Made by a program: the position numbers and the translations under genes. A stretch of 64,000 nucleotides of DNA, taken from positions 1 through 64,000 of the forward strand of contig NZ_JAIVKL010000019.1 in assembly GCF_020524045.1 (NCBI RefSeq), written 5' to 3'. The stretch is from Metabacillus litoralis. GTDB lineage: Bacteria; Bacillota; Bacilli; Bacillales; Bacillaceae. The notes beneath the pieces are model-generated. The model was not told the origin of the DNA and searched no databases. It was given only the letters and a program-made list of their open reading frames with translations. Of the stretch, positions 17,221 through 26,197 are shown piece after piece. Numbering within the stretch: position 1 is the stretch's first letter; every line of letters begins with the position of its first letter.

Positions 17221-17841
17221 GTGAAGGAAATCACGATGATTAACGAAATTCCTACTGCAAACAAGTTAGTAGCATTTACCTTTGATGATGGCCCAAATCC
17301 CATCTATACAACACAAATATTAGATATTTTTAAGAAGGCAAATGGAAAAGCCACATTCTTTATGATCGGTGAGTCAATCAATAAATATCCTGAAATCGTG
17401 AAGAAAGCTATTGATCAAGGACATGAAATAGGAAATCATACAAACACACATCCAAAATTATCTCAGTTAAGTTCTGCAGAGTGTTTGATGGAAATTGAAT
17501 TAAATGAAAAAAGTATTGAAGAAATTGTTGGTGAAAAACCTGTTGTCTTTCGCCCTCCTTATTTTGATTATAATGAAGAAACGATTTCTATTATAATGCA
17601 GAAGGAATACTCAGCTATTATTGGGGCATTAAATATAGAAGCTAAAGACTGGGAGCAACCAGGTGTTGATCATATTCTAGAAAAATCAAGGGAATGTGTG
17701 AGAAACGGTAGTATTTTACTCTTTCATGATGGATTTGGAGATCGATCACAAACAGTTGAAGCGGTGAGAATCCTTGTTTCTGAATTAATATCACAGGGCT
17801 ATCAGCTTGTAACAGTAAGTGAATTATTAAATCAATCGTAG
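17221..17841 (+). CDS. Polysaccharide deacetylase (CE4/NodB domain), no signal peptide
   Basis: 206 residues from GTG 17221, nine bases after AAAAGGAGGT; an ATG at 17200 would overlap that site. The NodB domain fills the protein: TFDDGP (motif 1, catalytic base and metal Asp), HTNTHP (motif 2, metal His pair), RPPYFDYN (motif 3), a Trp in KDWEQPG (motif 4) and LLFHDG (motif 5). CE4 enzymes remove N- or O-acetyl groups from chitin, peptidoglycan or xylan. Lack of an export signal and position in the xylan operon suggest acetylated xylo-oligosaccharides; this is inference. Confidence 0.85.
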   Translation: MKEITMINEIPTANKLVAFTFDDGPNPIYTTQILDIFKKANGKATFFMIGESINKYPEIVKKAIDQGHEIGNHTNTHPKLSQLSSAECLMEIELNEKSIEEIVGEKPVVFRPPYFDYNEETISIIMQKEYSAIIGALNIEAKDWEQPGVDHILEKSRECVRNGSILLFHDGFGDRSQTVEAVRILVSELISQGYQLVTVSELLNQS

Positions 17842-17901
17842 TAACTTTCCATTTGAACGCTTTTGAAACAGATAAACGATTTTTTAACCTCTTCAAGATT
17901 A

Positions 17902-18351
17902 CTAAGCTTCAGAGTTTACTACTAATCTCTTTAGAATAATCCACCTTTTGTTTAGGCTCTCTATTGTAAATGTTAGAAACGTGGATGCCATAATAATACC
18001 CGCTAAAATGCTCCCACTAAAGAAAAAAATGAATCCTGGAAATACTTTCATCACAATTATAGTAGATAAAATCATAAGTAACATTATAATATTAGAGTTA
18101 GGATTAAGATGCTCGAGAAACAAACTCAGGAGGAGATAATCATCAGTTAATGAACATATCTCCTTTATTCTACTAAATAGCAACAACGGAAATTTACTAT
18201 TGCTATTCGCGTGAATATAATTAAAATTATACAAAACTAATTTGCATCCATACCTATCCTGCAAAAAAAATGGCACCGTTTTCAAAGAAAAACACTTCAA
18301 AAGATAGAAGGGCGTTTCATACATGTTCACAAAACTCAAAAAATGGAACAC
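17902..18351 (-). CDS. Possible small membrane protein or decayed gene (doubtful)
   Basis: An open frame of 149 codons on the minus strand fills most of the 480-bp gap between the CE4 and histidine-kinase genes. Its C-terminal half is strongly hydrophobic (segments like LLMILSTIIVMKVFPGF and GSILAGIIMASTFLTF), which is unusual for chance sequence. However, no start codon has a convincing ribosome site, and the nominal start overlaps the kinase coding region. It may be the remains of a membrane-protein gene. Treat as unproven. Confidence 0.3.
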   Translation of the reverse strand: MFHFLSFVNMYETPFYLLKCFSLKTVPFFLQDRYGCKLVLYNFNYIHANSNSKFPLLLFSRIKEICSLTDDYLLLSLFLEHLNPNSNIIMLLMILSTIIVMKVFPGFIFFFSGSILAGIIMASTFLTFTIESLNKRWIILKRLVVNSEA

Positions 18352-20104
18352 ACTAAGAAATCAAATACTTGTTGTTTTTTTAGCTGTAATGCTAGTTGTG
18401 TTATTAATCGTCAGTTTGCTAACTTTTAATAAAGTGTCTACATTGCTTAAAAACAACGCAGATAAACAAATCCATCAAACAGCAGTTGAGGCAAACGGAA
18501 GATTAGAATCTTTATATACACAAATTAGCACAGCTTCTAAACTCGTTATGACGAATTATAATATCCAAAGAATATTAACAAAGGGATATGAAGGGGAAGA
18601 TGTGAGTTATGCAGAGCGGCAACAAATAGATGGTATTGTTAACACGATTCAGGCGAATACTGATGGGATATTTTCATTTGAACTATATACGAATGATTTG
18701 AGTCGTTTATTACCATTAGATAATACGAGTTTATTTTCAAGAATTGATACTAAGTGGATTCGTGAAGCTAATAGACAAAATGGTGGTTTGGTTTGGATAG
18801 GTGATGATCCGCATAACTCAGATAATATATTAGCTCTTAGAAGGGTAAATTTGATGAGTCATGGCTATGCAAATGGTGGTTATCTACTTATTAGTATCTA
18901 TAGAAGTTATTTTAATTTTGCTGACGAACAAGAAATAAATAATTATAATCAATATTCTATCTTGTTGGATACTAATCAAAAGCCTATTTTATCTAATTAT
19001 CCAGAATCAATTCAACCCATTATCGATCATGATTCGCCAACAATTTCATTGGATCAACAGGATTACATGATAACAAAACAAACTTCTAATGAAACTGGCT
19101 GGACATTTATGATTTTGACTCCTATAAAAGCTCTTACAGAAGGAGTTAGTGTTTTAAAGGCAGGGATTATTCTCTCAGGTGTTATTGGATTTATTATTTT
19201 TTTTATTTGTTCTCTATTTTTATCAACATTTATTACAAGTCCAATTATTAAGTTAACGAAAACGATGCAGCGAGCAAGTACAGGATCTTTAACAATGAAT
19301 CCAAGTGTGACAACGATTAATGAAATAAATGAATTAAATAGTACGTATAATCAACTTGTTAAAGAAACAAATCATTTAATTCAAATGGTTTATCAAAAGG
19401 AAATTACGAGAAGTCGAAGTGAACTTAAAGCACTTCAGGCACAAATTAATCCACATTTTCTTTTCAATACATTAGATGCTCTTAAGTGGGCTTTAGATGA
19501 TAAAGATGAAGAAGAATTAGCCGAGTTTGTTATTAGCATGTCTGATTTATTTCGTTACACGATTACAAAACAAAGAGATGGAGATTGGGTAACAATTAAA
19601 GAAGAAATTCACCATATCGAGAATTATATGGAGATCATGAAAATGAGGTTCGGTGATCATTTACAATGGAACCTAACTATGACACCAGAGTTAGAACAAG
19701 TCAAAATACCGAAATTATTAATTCAACCAATTGTAGAAAACGCTGTTCTTCACGGTGCAGGTAATAAGGTAAAGCCGTGTATGATTTCTGTTTCCATACA
19801 ACTAACAGAAGATGAAAAGTATTTGCAAATATTAGTAGAAGATGATGGGCCAGGAATTAGCAAAGAAAAGTTAGAATTCATTAAACATTCCATCCAATTA
19901 GGTGGGGGGATTTCTGTAAAAAAAGGCAATGGAATGGCTATTTCCAATGTACACAAACGCCTAGAATTATACTATCAAGATCGTTTAAAAAATGGACTTA
20001 CCATTATAAGTGAAGTAGGCAAAGGAACAGAGGTTTCTTTTGTGATACCTGTAGATGGGGAGGAAGAAAACGATGGTGAATACAAAGACGATTCTAATTG
20101 TTGA
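18323..20104 (+). CDS. Sensor histidine kinase, YesM/XynD type
   Basis: 593 residues. Membrane segment at about 17-38, an extracytoplasmic sensor domain to about 278, second membrane segment (about 283-305), HAMP, then a HisKA_7TM-like/LytS dimerisation region whose phospho-acceptor is the His in INPHFLFNTLDALKW, and an ATPase domain with PIVENAVLHG and DDGPGI. Kinases of this type pair with AraC-type regulators to switch on sugar importers. It overlaps the response regulator by 32 nt. The next genes form an importer, as in Geobacillus xynDC-xynEFG, so the ligand is probably an extracellular xylo-oligosaccharide, possibly via the binding protein. Confidence 0.9.
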   Translation: MFTKLKKWNTLRNQILVVFLAVMLVVLLIVSLLTFNKVSTLLKNNADKQIHQTAVEANGRLESLYTQISTASKLVMTNYNIQRILTKGYEGEDVSYAERQQIDGIVNTIQANTDGIFSFELYTNDLSRLLPLDNTSLFSRIDTKWIREANRQNGGLVWIGDDPHNSDNILALRRVNLMSHGYANGGYLLISIYRSYFNFADEQEINNYNQYSILLDTNQKPILSNYPESIQPIIDHDSPTISLDQQDYMITKQTSNETGWTFMILTPIKALTEGVSVLKAGIILSGVIGFIIFFICSLFLSTFITSPIIKLTKTMQRASTGSLTMNPSVTTINEINELNSTYNQLVKETNHLIQMVYQKEITRSRSELKALQAQINPHFLFNTLDALKWALDDKDEEELAEFVISMSDLFRYTITKQRDGDWVTIKEEIHHIENYMEIMKMRFGDHLQWNLTMTPELEQVKIPKLLIQPIVENAVLHGAGNKVKPCMISVSIQLTEDEKYLQILVEDDGPGISKEKLEFIKHSIQLGGGISVKKGNGMAISNVHKRLELYYQDRLKNGLTIISEVGKGTEVSFVIPVDGEEENDGEYKDDSNC

Positions 20105-20861
20105 TGATGAACCTAGAACACGCCAGGGGCTAAAGAAGACGTTAGATTTATGGGCAAATGGTAAATATCAAATATTCACAGCTTCTAATGGAGAAGAAGC
20201 GATTGAATTTATGCAACAACACAAAGTTCATATCCTCATCACTGACATCAGGATGCCTGAGATCACTGGTTTACAATTATTAAAAATGGCAAAAGAACAA
20301 GAAATCTATCCAGTGATCATTGTGATTTCAGCATACTCTGAATTTGAATATGCACAGGAAGCTCTCAGACTGGGAGTGACTAATTATTTATTAAAACCAA
20401 TTAGTAAAAAAGTTTTAATTGAAGCAGTAGAGGCTGCAGAACAGTCGGTTGTGAAACTAGAGCAGGCAGGGATGATTGAAAAGGTCGTTGATAAAAAACT
20501 TGTTCATTTATACTCTCAAAACCCTTCCAACCCTGAACCAATAAGAGAGGCAATTCAATATATCAATGATCATATAAAGAATGAGCTCACTCAAAAAGAA
20601 GTGGCAGAGCATGTCCATTTAAATCCAAGTTATTTAAGTGTCTTATTTAAAGAACATGTTAAATTAACCTTTAGTGAATATGTAACAAGACGGAGAATTC
20701 AACGGGCGAAGGAATTGTTGATTTCTACGAATCTCCCTATTAATGATATATCAGAAGAATCTGGGTATAAAACGGCTAAATATTTCATTAAAATATTCAA
20801 AGAAATGGAGGGAGTAACTCCAAGTGCATACAGAAAAAACAACAATGAAAGGGCTTTCTAA
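20073..20861 (+). CDS. AraC-type response regulator, YesN/XynC type (short form)
   Basis: 262 residues from ATG 20073, ten bases after GGGGAGGA; an ATG at 20055 lies within that site. Receiver domain with DD acidic pair (IVDDEP), phospho-acceptor Asp in LITDIRMPE and the Lys in YLLKPIS; then an AraC double helix-turn-helix (about 165-262) ending GVTPSAYRK. The usual long central region of YesN relatives is missing, so receiver and DNA-binding parts are almost adjacent. Likely activates the importer genes that start 108 bp downstream. Confidence 0.92.
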   Translation: MVNTKTILIVDDEPRTRQGLKKTLDLWANGKYQIFTASNGEEAIEFMQQHKVHILITDIRMPEITGLQLLKMAKEQEIYPVIIVISAYSEFEYAQEALRLGVTNYLLKPISKKVLIEAVEAAEQSVVKLEQAGMIEKVVDKKLVHLYSQNPSNPEPIREAIQYINDHIKNELTQKEVAEHVHLNPSYLSVLFKEHVKLTFSEYVTRRRIQRAKELLISTNLPINDISEESGYKTAKYFIKIFKEMEGVTPSAYRKNNNERAF

Positions 20862-20968
20862 AAATAGTAGTATTTCTCCTAATCGCAGTGACCTATTTTA
20901 AGAACGTTCATGATGCTAAACTATAAATGTAGTAAGGAAATAAAAAAAGGTCATAGGGGGTAATTAAT

Positions 20969-22288
20969 TTGTTTAAAAAGAAAGCGGTTGCAGCATTTAT
21001 GTCTTTACTTATGCTAGTATCTTTGGCACTTGTAGGTTGTTCATCTTCTTCTACAGGTAACTCTGATGAAGGTAGCACAGAGGATGAAAAAGTAATTAAA
21101 TTCATGCATTTGTGGCCTGAAGGAAGTTCAAATGCTCAGTTCTCTATTGTAAAAGACATCATTGGTGAATATGAGAAAGAAAATGAAGGAATTAAAATTG
21201 AGACAGAAATTTTAAGTCCTGATCAGTACAGAGAAAAGCTTAAAATCTTAGCTTCTTCAAATGAACTACCTGATATTGGAATGACTTGGTCAGATGGATT
21301 CATTAAGCCATATGTTGAAGGTGATATGTTAGCTCCATTAGACGATATTGTAGATGAAAATCTTAAGGATGCATTTATCCCTGGTGTAAAAGAATCATAT
21401 GCTGTTGATGGAAAAACATATGGTCTACCACTAGAATTAAACATTTCATACGTTTTCTATAACAAAGAAATTTTTGAAAAATATAATCTTGAAGTACCAA
21501 AAACATTCGAGGAATATAAAAATGTAGTGAAAACGTTAGCAGATAATGGTGTTATACCTGCTACTGTTGGTGCAAAAGATGGTTGGCCAGCATCATTCTG
21601 GTTTATGTATATGGCAGACCGCATTGGTGGATCTACTATTTTAACAGATGTTATTCAAGGCAAAGCAAAAATGGATGATCCATCTATTGTTAAAGCAGCA
21701 GAAGAAATTCAAAACCTTGCAGATATGGGTGGCTTTGTAAAAGGTGCTAGTGCTTTATCAAATGAAGATGCAAAAGGTTATTTTATGAATGAACAAGCTG
21801 CAATGTTCCTTACAGCTACATGGGAATTACCAAACTACACAACAAGCCCTGATGTAACTCAGGAATTTAAAGACAAGATCGGTTATTTCAAGTTCCCAAC
21901 ATATGAAGGTGGAAAAGGTACGGAAATTAACAGTTATGTAGGTGGTCCTGGTGTTGGACTATTCGTAGCGAAAGACTCTAAAGTTCAAGAAGAATCAAAA
22001 GATTTCGTTGCATTCCTTGTTGAGAAATGGGGAGAAAAATCAGTAACAGATGCTGGAGTTATCCCAGCAACTAAAGTAGATACATCTAGCTTAGATCTTG
22101 CTCCAATGTATATTGATATTTTAAAAGATTTGAGTGAAGCATCTAATGTTACAACTTATTTTGATACACAATCAAGCCCTGCTGTATCAGAGCTTCACCA
22201 TAATTTAATGACTGCTTTATTTGGAAAACAAGTAACTCCAGAAGAATTCGTCAAACAACATGTTGATGAACTGGCAAAAGAGGAATAG
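20969..22288 (+). CDS. Sugar ABC transporter substrate-binding lipoprotein (XynE-like)
   Basis: 439 residues from TTG 20969, eight bases after AGGGGG. Lipoprotein signal with lipobox LALVGC (Cys at about 24), then a Ser-rich linker and a family-1 extracellular sugar-binding fold. Position between a YesMN pair and two permeases matches Geobacillus XynE, which binds xylo-oligosaccharides. The gene is followed by a strong hairpin (22336-22386) before the permeases, which would allow more binding protein than permease. Substrate is inferred from context. Confidence 0.88.
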   Translation: MFKKKAVAAFMSLLMLVSLALVGCSSSSTGNSDEGSTEDEKVIKFMHLWPEGSSNAQFSIVKDIIGEYEKENEGIKIETEILSPDQYREKLKILASSNELPDIGMTWSDGFIKPYVEGDMLAPLDDIVDENLKDAFIPGVKESYAVDGKTYGLPLELNISYVFYNKEIFEKYNLEVPKTFEEYKNVVKTLADNGVIPATVGAKDGWPASFWFMYMADRIGGSTILTDVIQGKAKMDDPSIVKAAEEIQNLADMGGFVKGASALSNEDAKGYFMNEQAAMFLTATWELPNYTTSPDVTQEFKDKIGYFKFPTYEGGKGTEINSYVGGPGVGLFVAKDSKVQEESKDFVAFLVEKWGEKSVTDAGVIPATKVDTSSLDLAPMYIDILKDLSEASNVTTYFDTQSSPAVSELHHNLMTALFGKQVTPEEFVKQHVDELAKEE

Positions 22289-22335
22289 TCGTCAAACAGT
22301 GAATTAGTTTCACTTACTGGAGAGGTTGAATAATA

Positions 22336-22390
22336 AGTACCAGACCTCACACATCCTACCCAAATAGGGTTGTGGGGTTTGGTACTTTAA
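22336..22390 (+). terminator. Attenuating hairpin between binding-protein and permease genes
   Basis: A 16-bp stem, AGTACCAGACCTCACA (22336-22351) with TGTGGGGTTTGGTACT (22371-22386), followed by TTAATTTT, a poor T run. It is probably a partial terminator or mRNA stabiliser that sets the ratio of binding protein to permease. Confidence 0.75.
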
Positions 22391-22431
22391 TTTTGCAAAA
22401 ATCTTCATATATTTTGAAGGGAGTATAGAAA

Positions 22432-23310
22432 ATGAAAAGTGTAATGTCAAATAAATTAGTAATCACCCTTTATGTACTTCCTGCTTTAATTCTCATTCTA
22501 CTATTAATTTATATCCCTATTGTGTTAACAGGTTATTACGGTTTAATGGATTGGAACGGAATTGGTGCGATGAAGTTTATCGGTTTGGACAATTACATTG
22601 AACTCGTTCAGGATAAACTATTTTGGAAAAGTACATGGCACTCTATATTACTTGGGATCTTTTCAACTGCTAGCTTAGTAGGATATTTAATTTTATCTCT
22701 TATCTTAGCAAGCAAAATAAAAGGAGCTAATTTTTTACGGAAAATATATTTAATTCCAATGTTATTATCATCAGTTGCTATTGGTCAGCTGTGGGCGAAG
22801 ATTTTTGACCCTACGAATGGAATGCTCAATAGATTATTAGTCATGATAGGTGTTGAGAATCCACCACTATGGTTAGCTGATTCAAACATCGTATTATTCG
22901 CAATCTTTTTACCGATTATTTGGCAATATGCAGGATTTTATATCATTATTTTCTATGCTGCATTAAAAAATGTTCCAGAGGAACTAATAGAAGCAGCAAA
23001 AATCGATGGTGCTACACCCATTCAAATTGCTTATAAAATAAAGGTACCACTTATCTCAGATGTTATAAAAGTAATGGTCATTTTAGCTATTGTTGGTTCT
23101 TTAAAGTATTTTGATTTAATTTTCGTATTAACTGGTGGTGGACCTAACCATTCAAGTGAGGTTATGGCATCTTATATGTATTCTGAAGCATTTAGTAAAT
23201 ATAATTTTGGATATGGTAGTGCGATTGGATTCGGTTTATTGGTTATCTGTCTGGCTATGACTTGGCTTATTCAAAAATTGCTTTCTTCTAAAGAAGAAGT
23301 TGGACATTAA
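22432..23310 (+). CDS. Sugar ABC transporter permease, MalF type (XynF-like)
   Basis: 292 residues, six predicted membrane segments, CUT1 family. The cytoplasmic EAA loop EELIEAAKIDGATPIQIAYK (about 182-201) is the contact for the ATPase. GGGAG precedes the ATG. Works with the second permease and the upstream lipoprotein to import oligosaccharides, most likely from xylan. No ATPase gene is present, so a shared MsmX-type ATPase is expected. Confidence 0.9.
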   Translation: MKSVMSNKLVITLYVLPALILILLLIYIPIVLTGYYGLMDWNGIGAMKFIGLDNYIELVQDKLFWKSTWHSILLGIFSTASLVGYLILSLILASKIKGANFLRKIYLIPMLLSSVAIGQLWAKIFDPTNGMLNRLLVMIGVENPPLWLADSNIVLFAIFLPIIWQYAGFYIIIFYAALKNVPEELIEAAKIDGATPIQIAYKIKVPLISDVIKVMVILAIVGSLKYFDLIFVLTGGGPNHSSEVMASYMYSEAFSKYNFGYGSAIGFGLLVICLAMTWLIQKLLSSKEEVGH

Positions 23311-23328
23311 TAAAGGGGAGTGAATGAG

Positions 23329-24225
23329 TTGACAAAGGTTGAATATGAAACACAAAAAAATACGACCCTACCACCTTCTCAAAAAACGAGTAAATCACTT
23401 AGCACAAGAATTGGATTCGGAATTCTATATTTTATACTAAGTGTTATTGCGATTATTCAGGTTTATCCGTTGGTATGGTTATTTCTATTTTCTTTAAAAA
23501 CCAATCAAGAAGTTTTCGGTATGTCCCCGTTCTCACTTCCGCAAGATCCTCAATGGGGTAACTATGTGAAAGCATGGACAAAAGGTAATATTGATGTTTA
23601 CTTCTTTAACAGTGTGTTGTACACAGTTGTCTCTGTTGTACTAACAGTTATCCTTGCAAGCTTTGTAACATTTGCAATTACAAGAATGTATTGGAAGTTA
23701 AGTGGAGTTGTTCTTGGATTGTTTATGGCAGGGTATATGATACCACTTCATTCAACATTAATTCCTTTATTCAATTTCTTCAAATCGGTGAATTTAATTG
23801 ATAATCCGATTTCGATCATTTTATCTTATGTAGCATTTAATTTGCCGATAACCATTATGATTTTAAGCGGATTTTATAGGTCATTACCAAGGGAAGTTGA
23901 AGAAGCTGCTGTTATGGATGGATGTTCGATTCATACAATTTTCTTTCGTATAACACTTCCGATGACAGTACCTGTGCTTTCAACAACTGTTATTATCAAC
24001 ATGATTTATAATTGGAATGAATTTGTATTTGTTAATACTTTCATGAGTTCTGATAAGTGGAAAACGATCACTGTTGGTGTTAATAACTTTGTTGGTCAAT
24101 ATCTAACTGATTGGGGAGCTATTGGTGCAACACTTATGATTAGTATTATTCCGGTATTAATTGCTTACTTTCTTCTTAGTGATAAGATCGTTGAAGGAAT
24201 TGCCGCTGGATCTGTTAAAGGTTAA
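23329..24225 (+). CDS. Sugar ABC transporter permease, MalG type (XynG-like)
   Basis: 298 residues from TTG 23329, eight bases after AGGGGAG; a GTG at 23320 lies in that site. Polar N-terminus of about 25 residues, six membrane segments, EAA loop PREVEEAAVMDGCSIHTIFF (about 187-206), and the usual MalG-type C-terminus KIVEGIAAGSVKG. Pairs with the preceding permease. A strong terminator follows at 24234-24267. Confidence 0.9.
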   Translation: MTKVEYETQKNTTLPPSQKTSKSLSTRIGFGILYFILSVIAIIQVYPLVWLFLFSLKTNQEVFGMSPFSLPQDPQWGNYVKAWTKGNIDVYFFNSVLYTVVSVVLTVILASFVTFAITRMYWKLSGVVLGLFMAGYMIPLHSTLIPLFNFFKSVNLIDNPISIILSYVAFNLPITIMILSGFYRSLPREVEEAAVMDGCSIHTIFFRITLPMTVPVLSTTVIINMIYNWNEFVFVNTFMSSDKWKTITVGVNNFVGQYLTDWGAIGATLMISIIPVLIAYFLLSDKIVEGIAAGSVKG

Positions 24226-24233
24226 ATATTTGA

Positions 24234-24267
24234 AAAGAGCTGACGTATGGGGTTAGCTCTTTTTTTG
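24234..24267 (+). terminator. Intrinsic terminator of the XynEFG-like operon
   Basis: AAAGAGCTGAC (24234-24244) pairs with GTTAGCTCTTT (24252-24262), followed by TTTTTG. Confidence 0.9.
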
Positions 24268-24493
24268 TGTTATTGAATTAATTCGTATACATAATAAGTA
24301 AATTGCAGACCCACTTTGATGTTTTCTCCTGTATAATTAGATGCATACTGTAAATTAATATCCTACTTATGAACAGAGATACAATCAGCTAGTTTCATAT
24401 TATTTTAGGGTAGTATGAAGTTTAGGTGTATCTGTATCTTTTTTCACTTTAGATTCTTTAATTAAGATATGAAATAAAGGAAGGAAGTCAACA

Positions 24494-25165
24494 GTGAAGA
24501 AGAAGATTCTTATCAGTGTATCAGCTATTGTCATAATATTTGTTTCTTTAACAGTCGTGAATTTTTTATCAAATGAAAAAGTAGATCAAGAAGCAATCAA
24601 TAGATCTTTATCATCAAAAACTGTCAATTCTAATCAAGTTGATGAAAAGGAGCAACGTTTGAAGAAAGAGTTTGAGGAAGATATGAAACAACTTGTTGCA
24701 AGTCAGTTTGATTATTTTGATTCTATTATAAATGGTGATTTTTTCTATCAATCTAGAAACAATCAGTCCGTTGACAATTTTTCTGATGCTTGGTTAACAG
24801 AAAATGTGAAAGAAGAGCTACATGAACATGCTCTTGAAATACATCAATTACTTCCAGAGGAATTGGATGAAAATGATCCCAATTCACAAAAATTGTTGCA
24901 AGTGTTGATTGGGATTAACTTAGCAACAAGTGCTAAAGAAAGTCAAAAAAACATATATTCCATTTATAAGACACTATATGAATTAAATGTACAGCTAAAT
25001 GATTATGAACTTAATGAGTTTGATTCTAATGGCAGAGAAAGATTTAATCCTGAAGATGATTGGATGACTGTATTTGGTGAACAAGAAGATCAAAGTGTTA
25101 AAACAGAAGCAGAATTAAAAGAAAAACTTTCTGATGATCCTGAAGTTTTAGGTGAAAATGAATAG
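24494..25165 (+). CDS. Membrane-anchored acidic protein, function unknown
   Basis: 223 residues from GTG 24494, with AAAGGAAGG upstream. One N-terminal hydrophobic segment (about 5-25, IIFVSLTVVNFL) then a strongly acidic, mostly helical extracellular part rich in Glu, Asp and Asn, ending DDPEVLGENE. No Cys lipobox and no recognisable domain. It stands alone between a terminator and the RsbR paralogue. I do not recognise the family. Confidence 0.7.
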   Translation: MKKKILISVSAIVIIFVSLTVVNFLSNEKVDQEAINRSLSSKTVNSNQVDEKEQRLKKEFEEDMKQLVASQFDYFDSIINGDFFYQSRNNQSVDNFSDAWLTENVKEELHEHALEIHQLLPEELDENDPNSQKLLQVLIGINLATSAKESQKNIYSIYKTLYELNVQLNDYELNEFDSNGRERFNPEDDWMTVFGEQEDQSVKTEAELKEKLSDDPEVLGENE

Positions 25166-25302
25166 TAGTTATTAAAGTAAAAGGTGGATTATTTAATATA
25201 ATAGTAATATTTATAGAAAAATGAAAATGCTACAATTTAAAAAGTAGATTAAGTTTTCTAGCTTCGTAAACTTGAAATAACATGTCAAGGAGATATTCTT
25301 TT

Positions 25303-26142
25303 ATGAAGGATGAATTAAGATATATAGGAAAGAAGATTGTAGACAATAATTTAGCGCTTGCTAAAAAGGTAGTATTCAATAAGGATTCTTCACTAAATAT
25401 GCAAATTAACCGTTCTCATATGCCACTTACTGATAGAATAGAATATCGTGCTAAATTGATTGGTTATTTTGGGGAAGCATTGTATGAAGATTTAGATATG
25501 ATCACAGATAAAGTGACCACTTGGGCAATAAGAGCTGCAGAGATTGCTATAAATGATCATATATCTTTAAGTAGCACGTTAAGAGGTGTTTATACATACC
25601 GCACGGTTATTTGGGATGTATTCACAGAGGAAGTAGATAAAAGAGAGTTTGCACCTATTACAATGCTAGATGTAACAAAAATTATTGATCCTTTATTAGA
25701 TCTTGTTGGAAATATTATAGGTGAAGAATTTGAGAAGCATAACCACAAATTAATGCAGGTTGCTTATACTGCGCTTGAAGAATTATCAGTTCCTGTCGTA
25801 CCTATCGTTGAAGGAGTATCAGTCGTTCCACTTGTCGGAGGTATAGATACTCATCGTGCTAAGTTAATTATGGATGTCACCCTTCATGAAACAGTTAAAT
25901 CTCAATTAACAGATCTTATTTTTGATGTTTCAGGAGTACCGATAATTGATACGATGGTTGCAAATCAATTGTTCCAAATCGTGCAAGCTTTAAGACTAAC
26001 AGGTGTTGATGTTATGGTTACGGGAATAAGACCTGAAATTGCTCAAACAATTGTAAGTCTAGGATTGGATTTTGAGGGAATTAAAACTCAAGCAAATTTG
26101 AAACAGGCATTAACAGAATTAGGTGTTCAACATATAAGGTAA
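25303..26142 (+). CDS. RsbR-family stressosome protein (STAS domain)
   Basis: 279 residues from ATG 25303, which has AAGGAGATAT upstream; an ATG at 25282 has no such site. The N-terminal half resembles the non-haem globin-like sensor domain of RsbR paralogues. The C-terminal STAS domain (about 160-279) contains both usual phosphorylation threonines, in GGIDTHRAK and VPIIDTMVA, the sites used by RsbT. Such proteins form the stressosome with RsbS and control sigma-B in response to environmental stress. No rsbS or rsbT is next to it, so it is a stand-alone paralogue. A terminator follows at 26165-26197. Confidence 0.88.
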   Translation: MKDELRYIGKKIVDNNLALAKKVVFNKDSSLNMQINRSHMPLTDRIEYRAKLIGYFGEALYEDLDMITDKVTTWAIRAAEIAINDHISLSSTLRGVYTYRTVIWDVFTEEVDKREFAPITMLDVTKIIDPLLDLVGNIIGEEFEKHNHKLMQVAYTALEELSVPVVPIVEGVSVVPLVGGIDTHRAKLIMDVTLHETVKSQLTDLIFDVSGVPIIDTMVANQLFQIVQALRLTGVDVMVTGIRPEIAQTIVSLGLDFEGIKTQANLKQALTELGVQHIR

Positions 26143-26164
26143 ATAATTAATTTAGTTGTGACAT

Positions 26165-26197
26165 AAAAAACGTTCCTGATTAGGAGCGTTTTTTTTA
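26165..26197 (+). terminator. Intrinsic terminator after the RsbR paralogue
   Basis: AAAAAACGTTCCT pairs with AGGAGCGTTTTTT around GATT (one G-T pair), then TT. Confidence 0.88.

Noticed and set aside
18118-18176. Inverted repeat AGGAGATA...TATCTCCT
   Set aside because: The 8-bp arms with a long loop lack a T run and no gene boundary is near; insufficient for a terminator or operator call.
20885-20900. cre-like TAAGAACGTTCATG before the XynE-like gene
   Set aside because: Only 11 of 14 consensus positions match, and the important outer CA is lost; probably chance.
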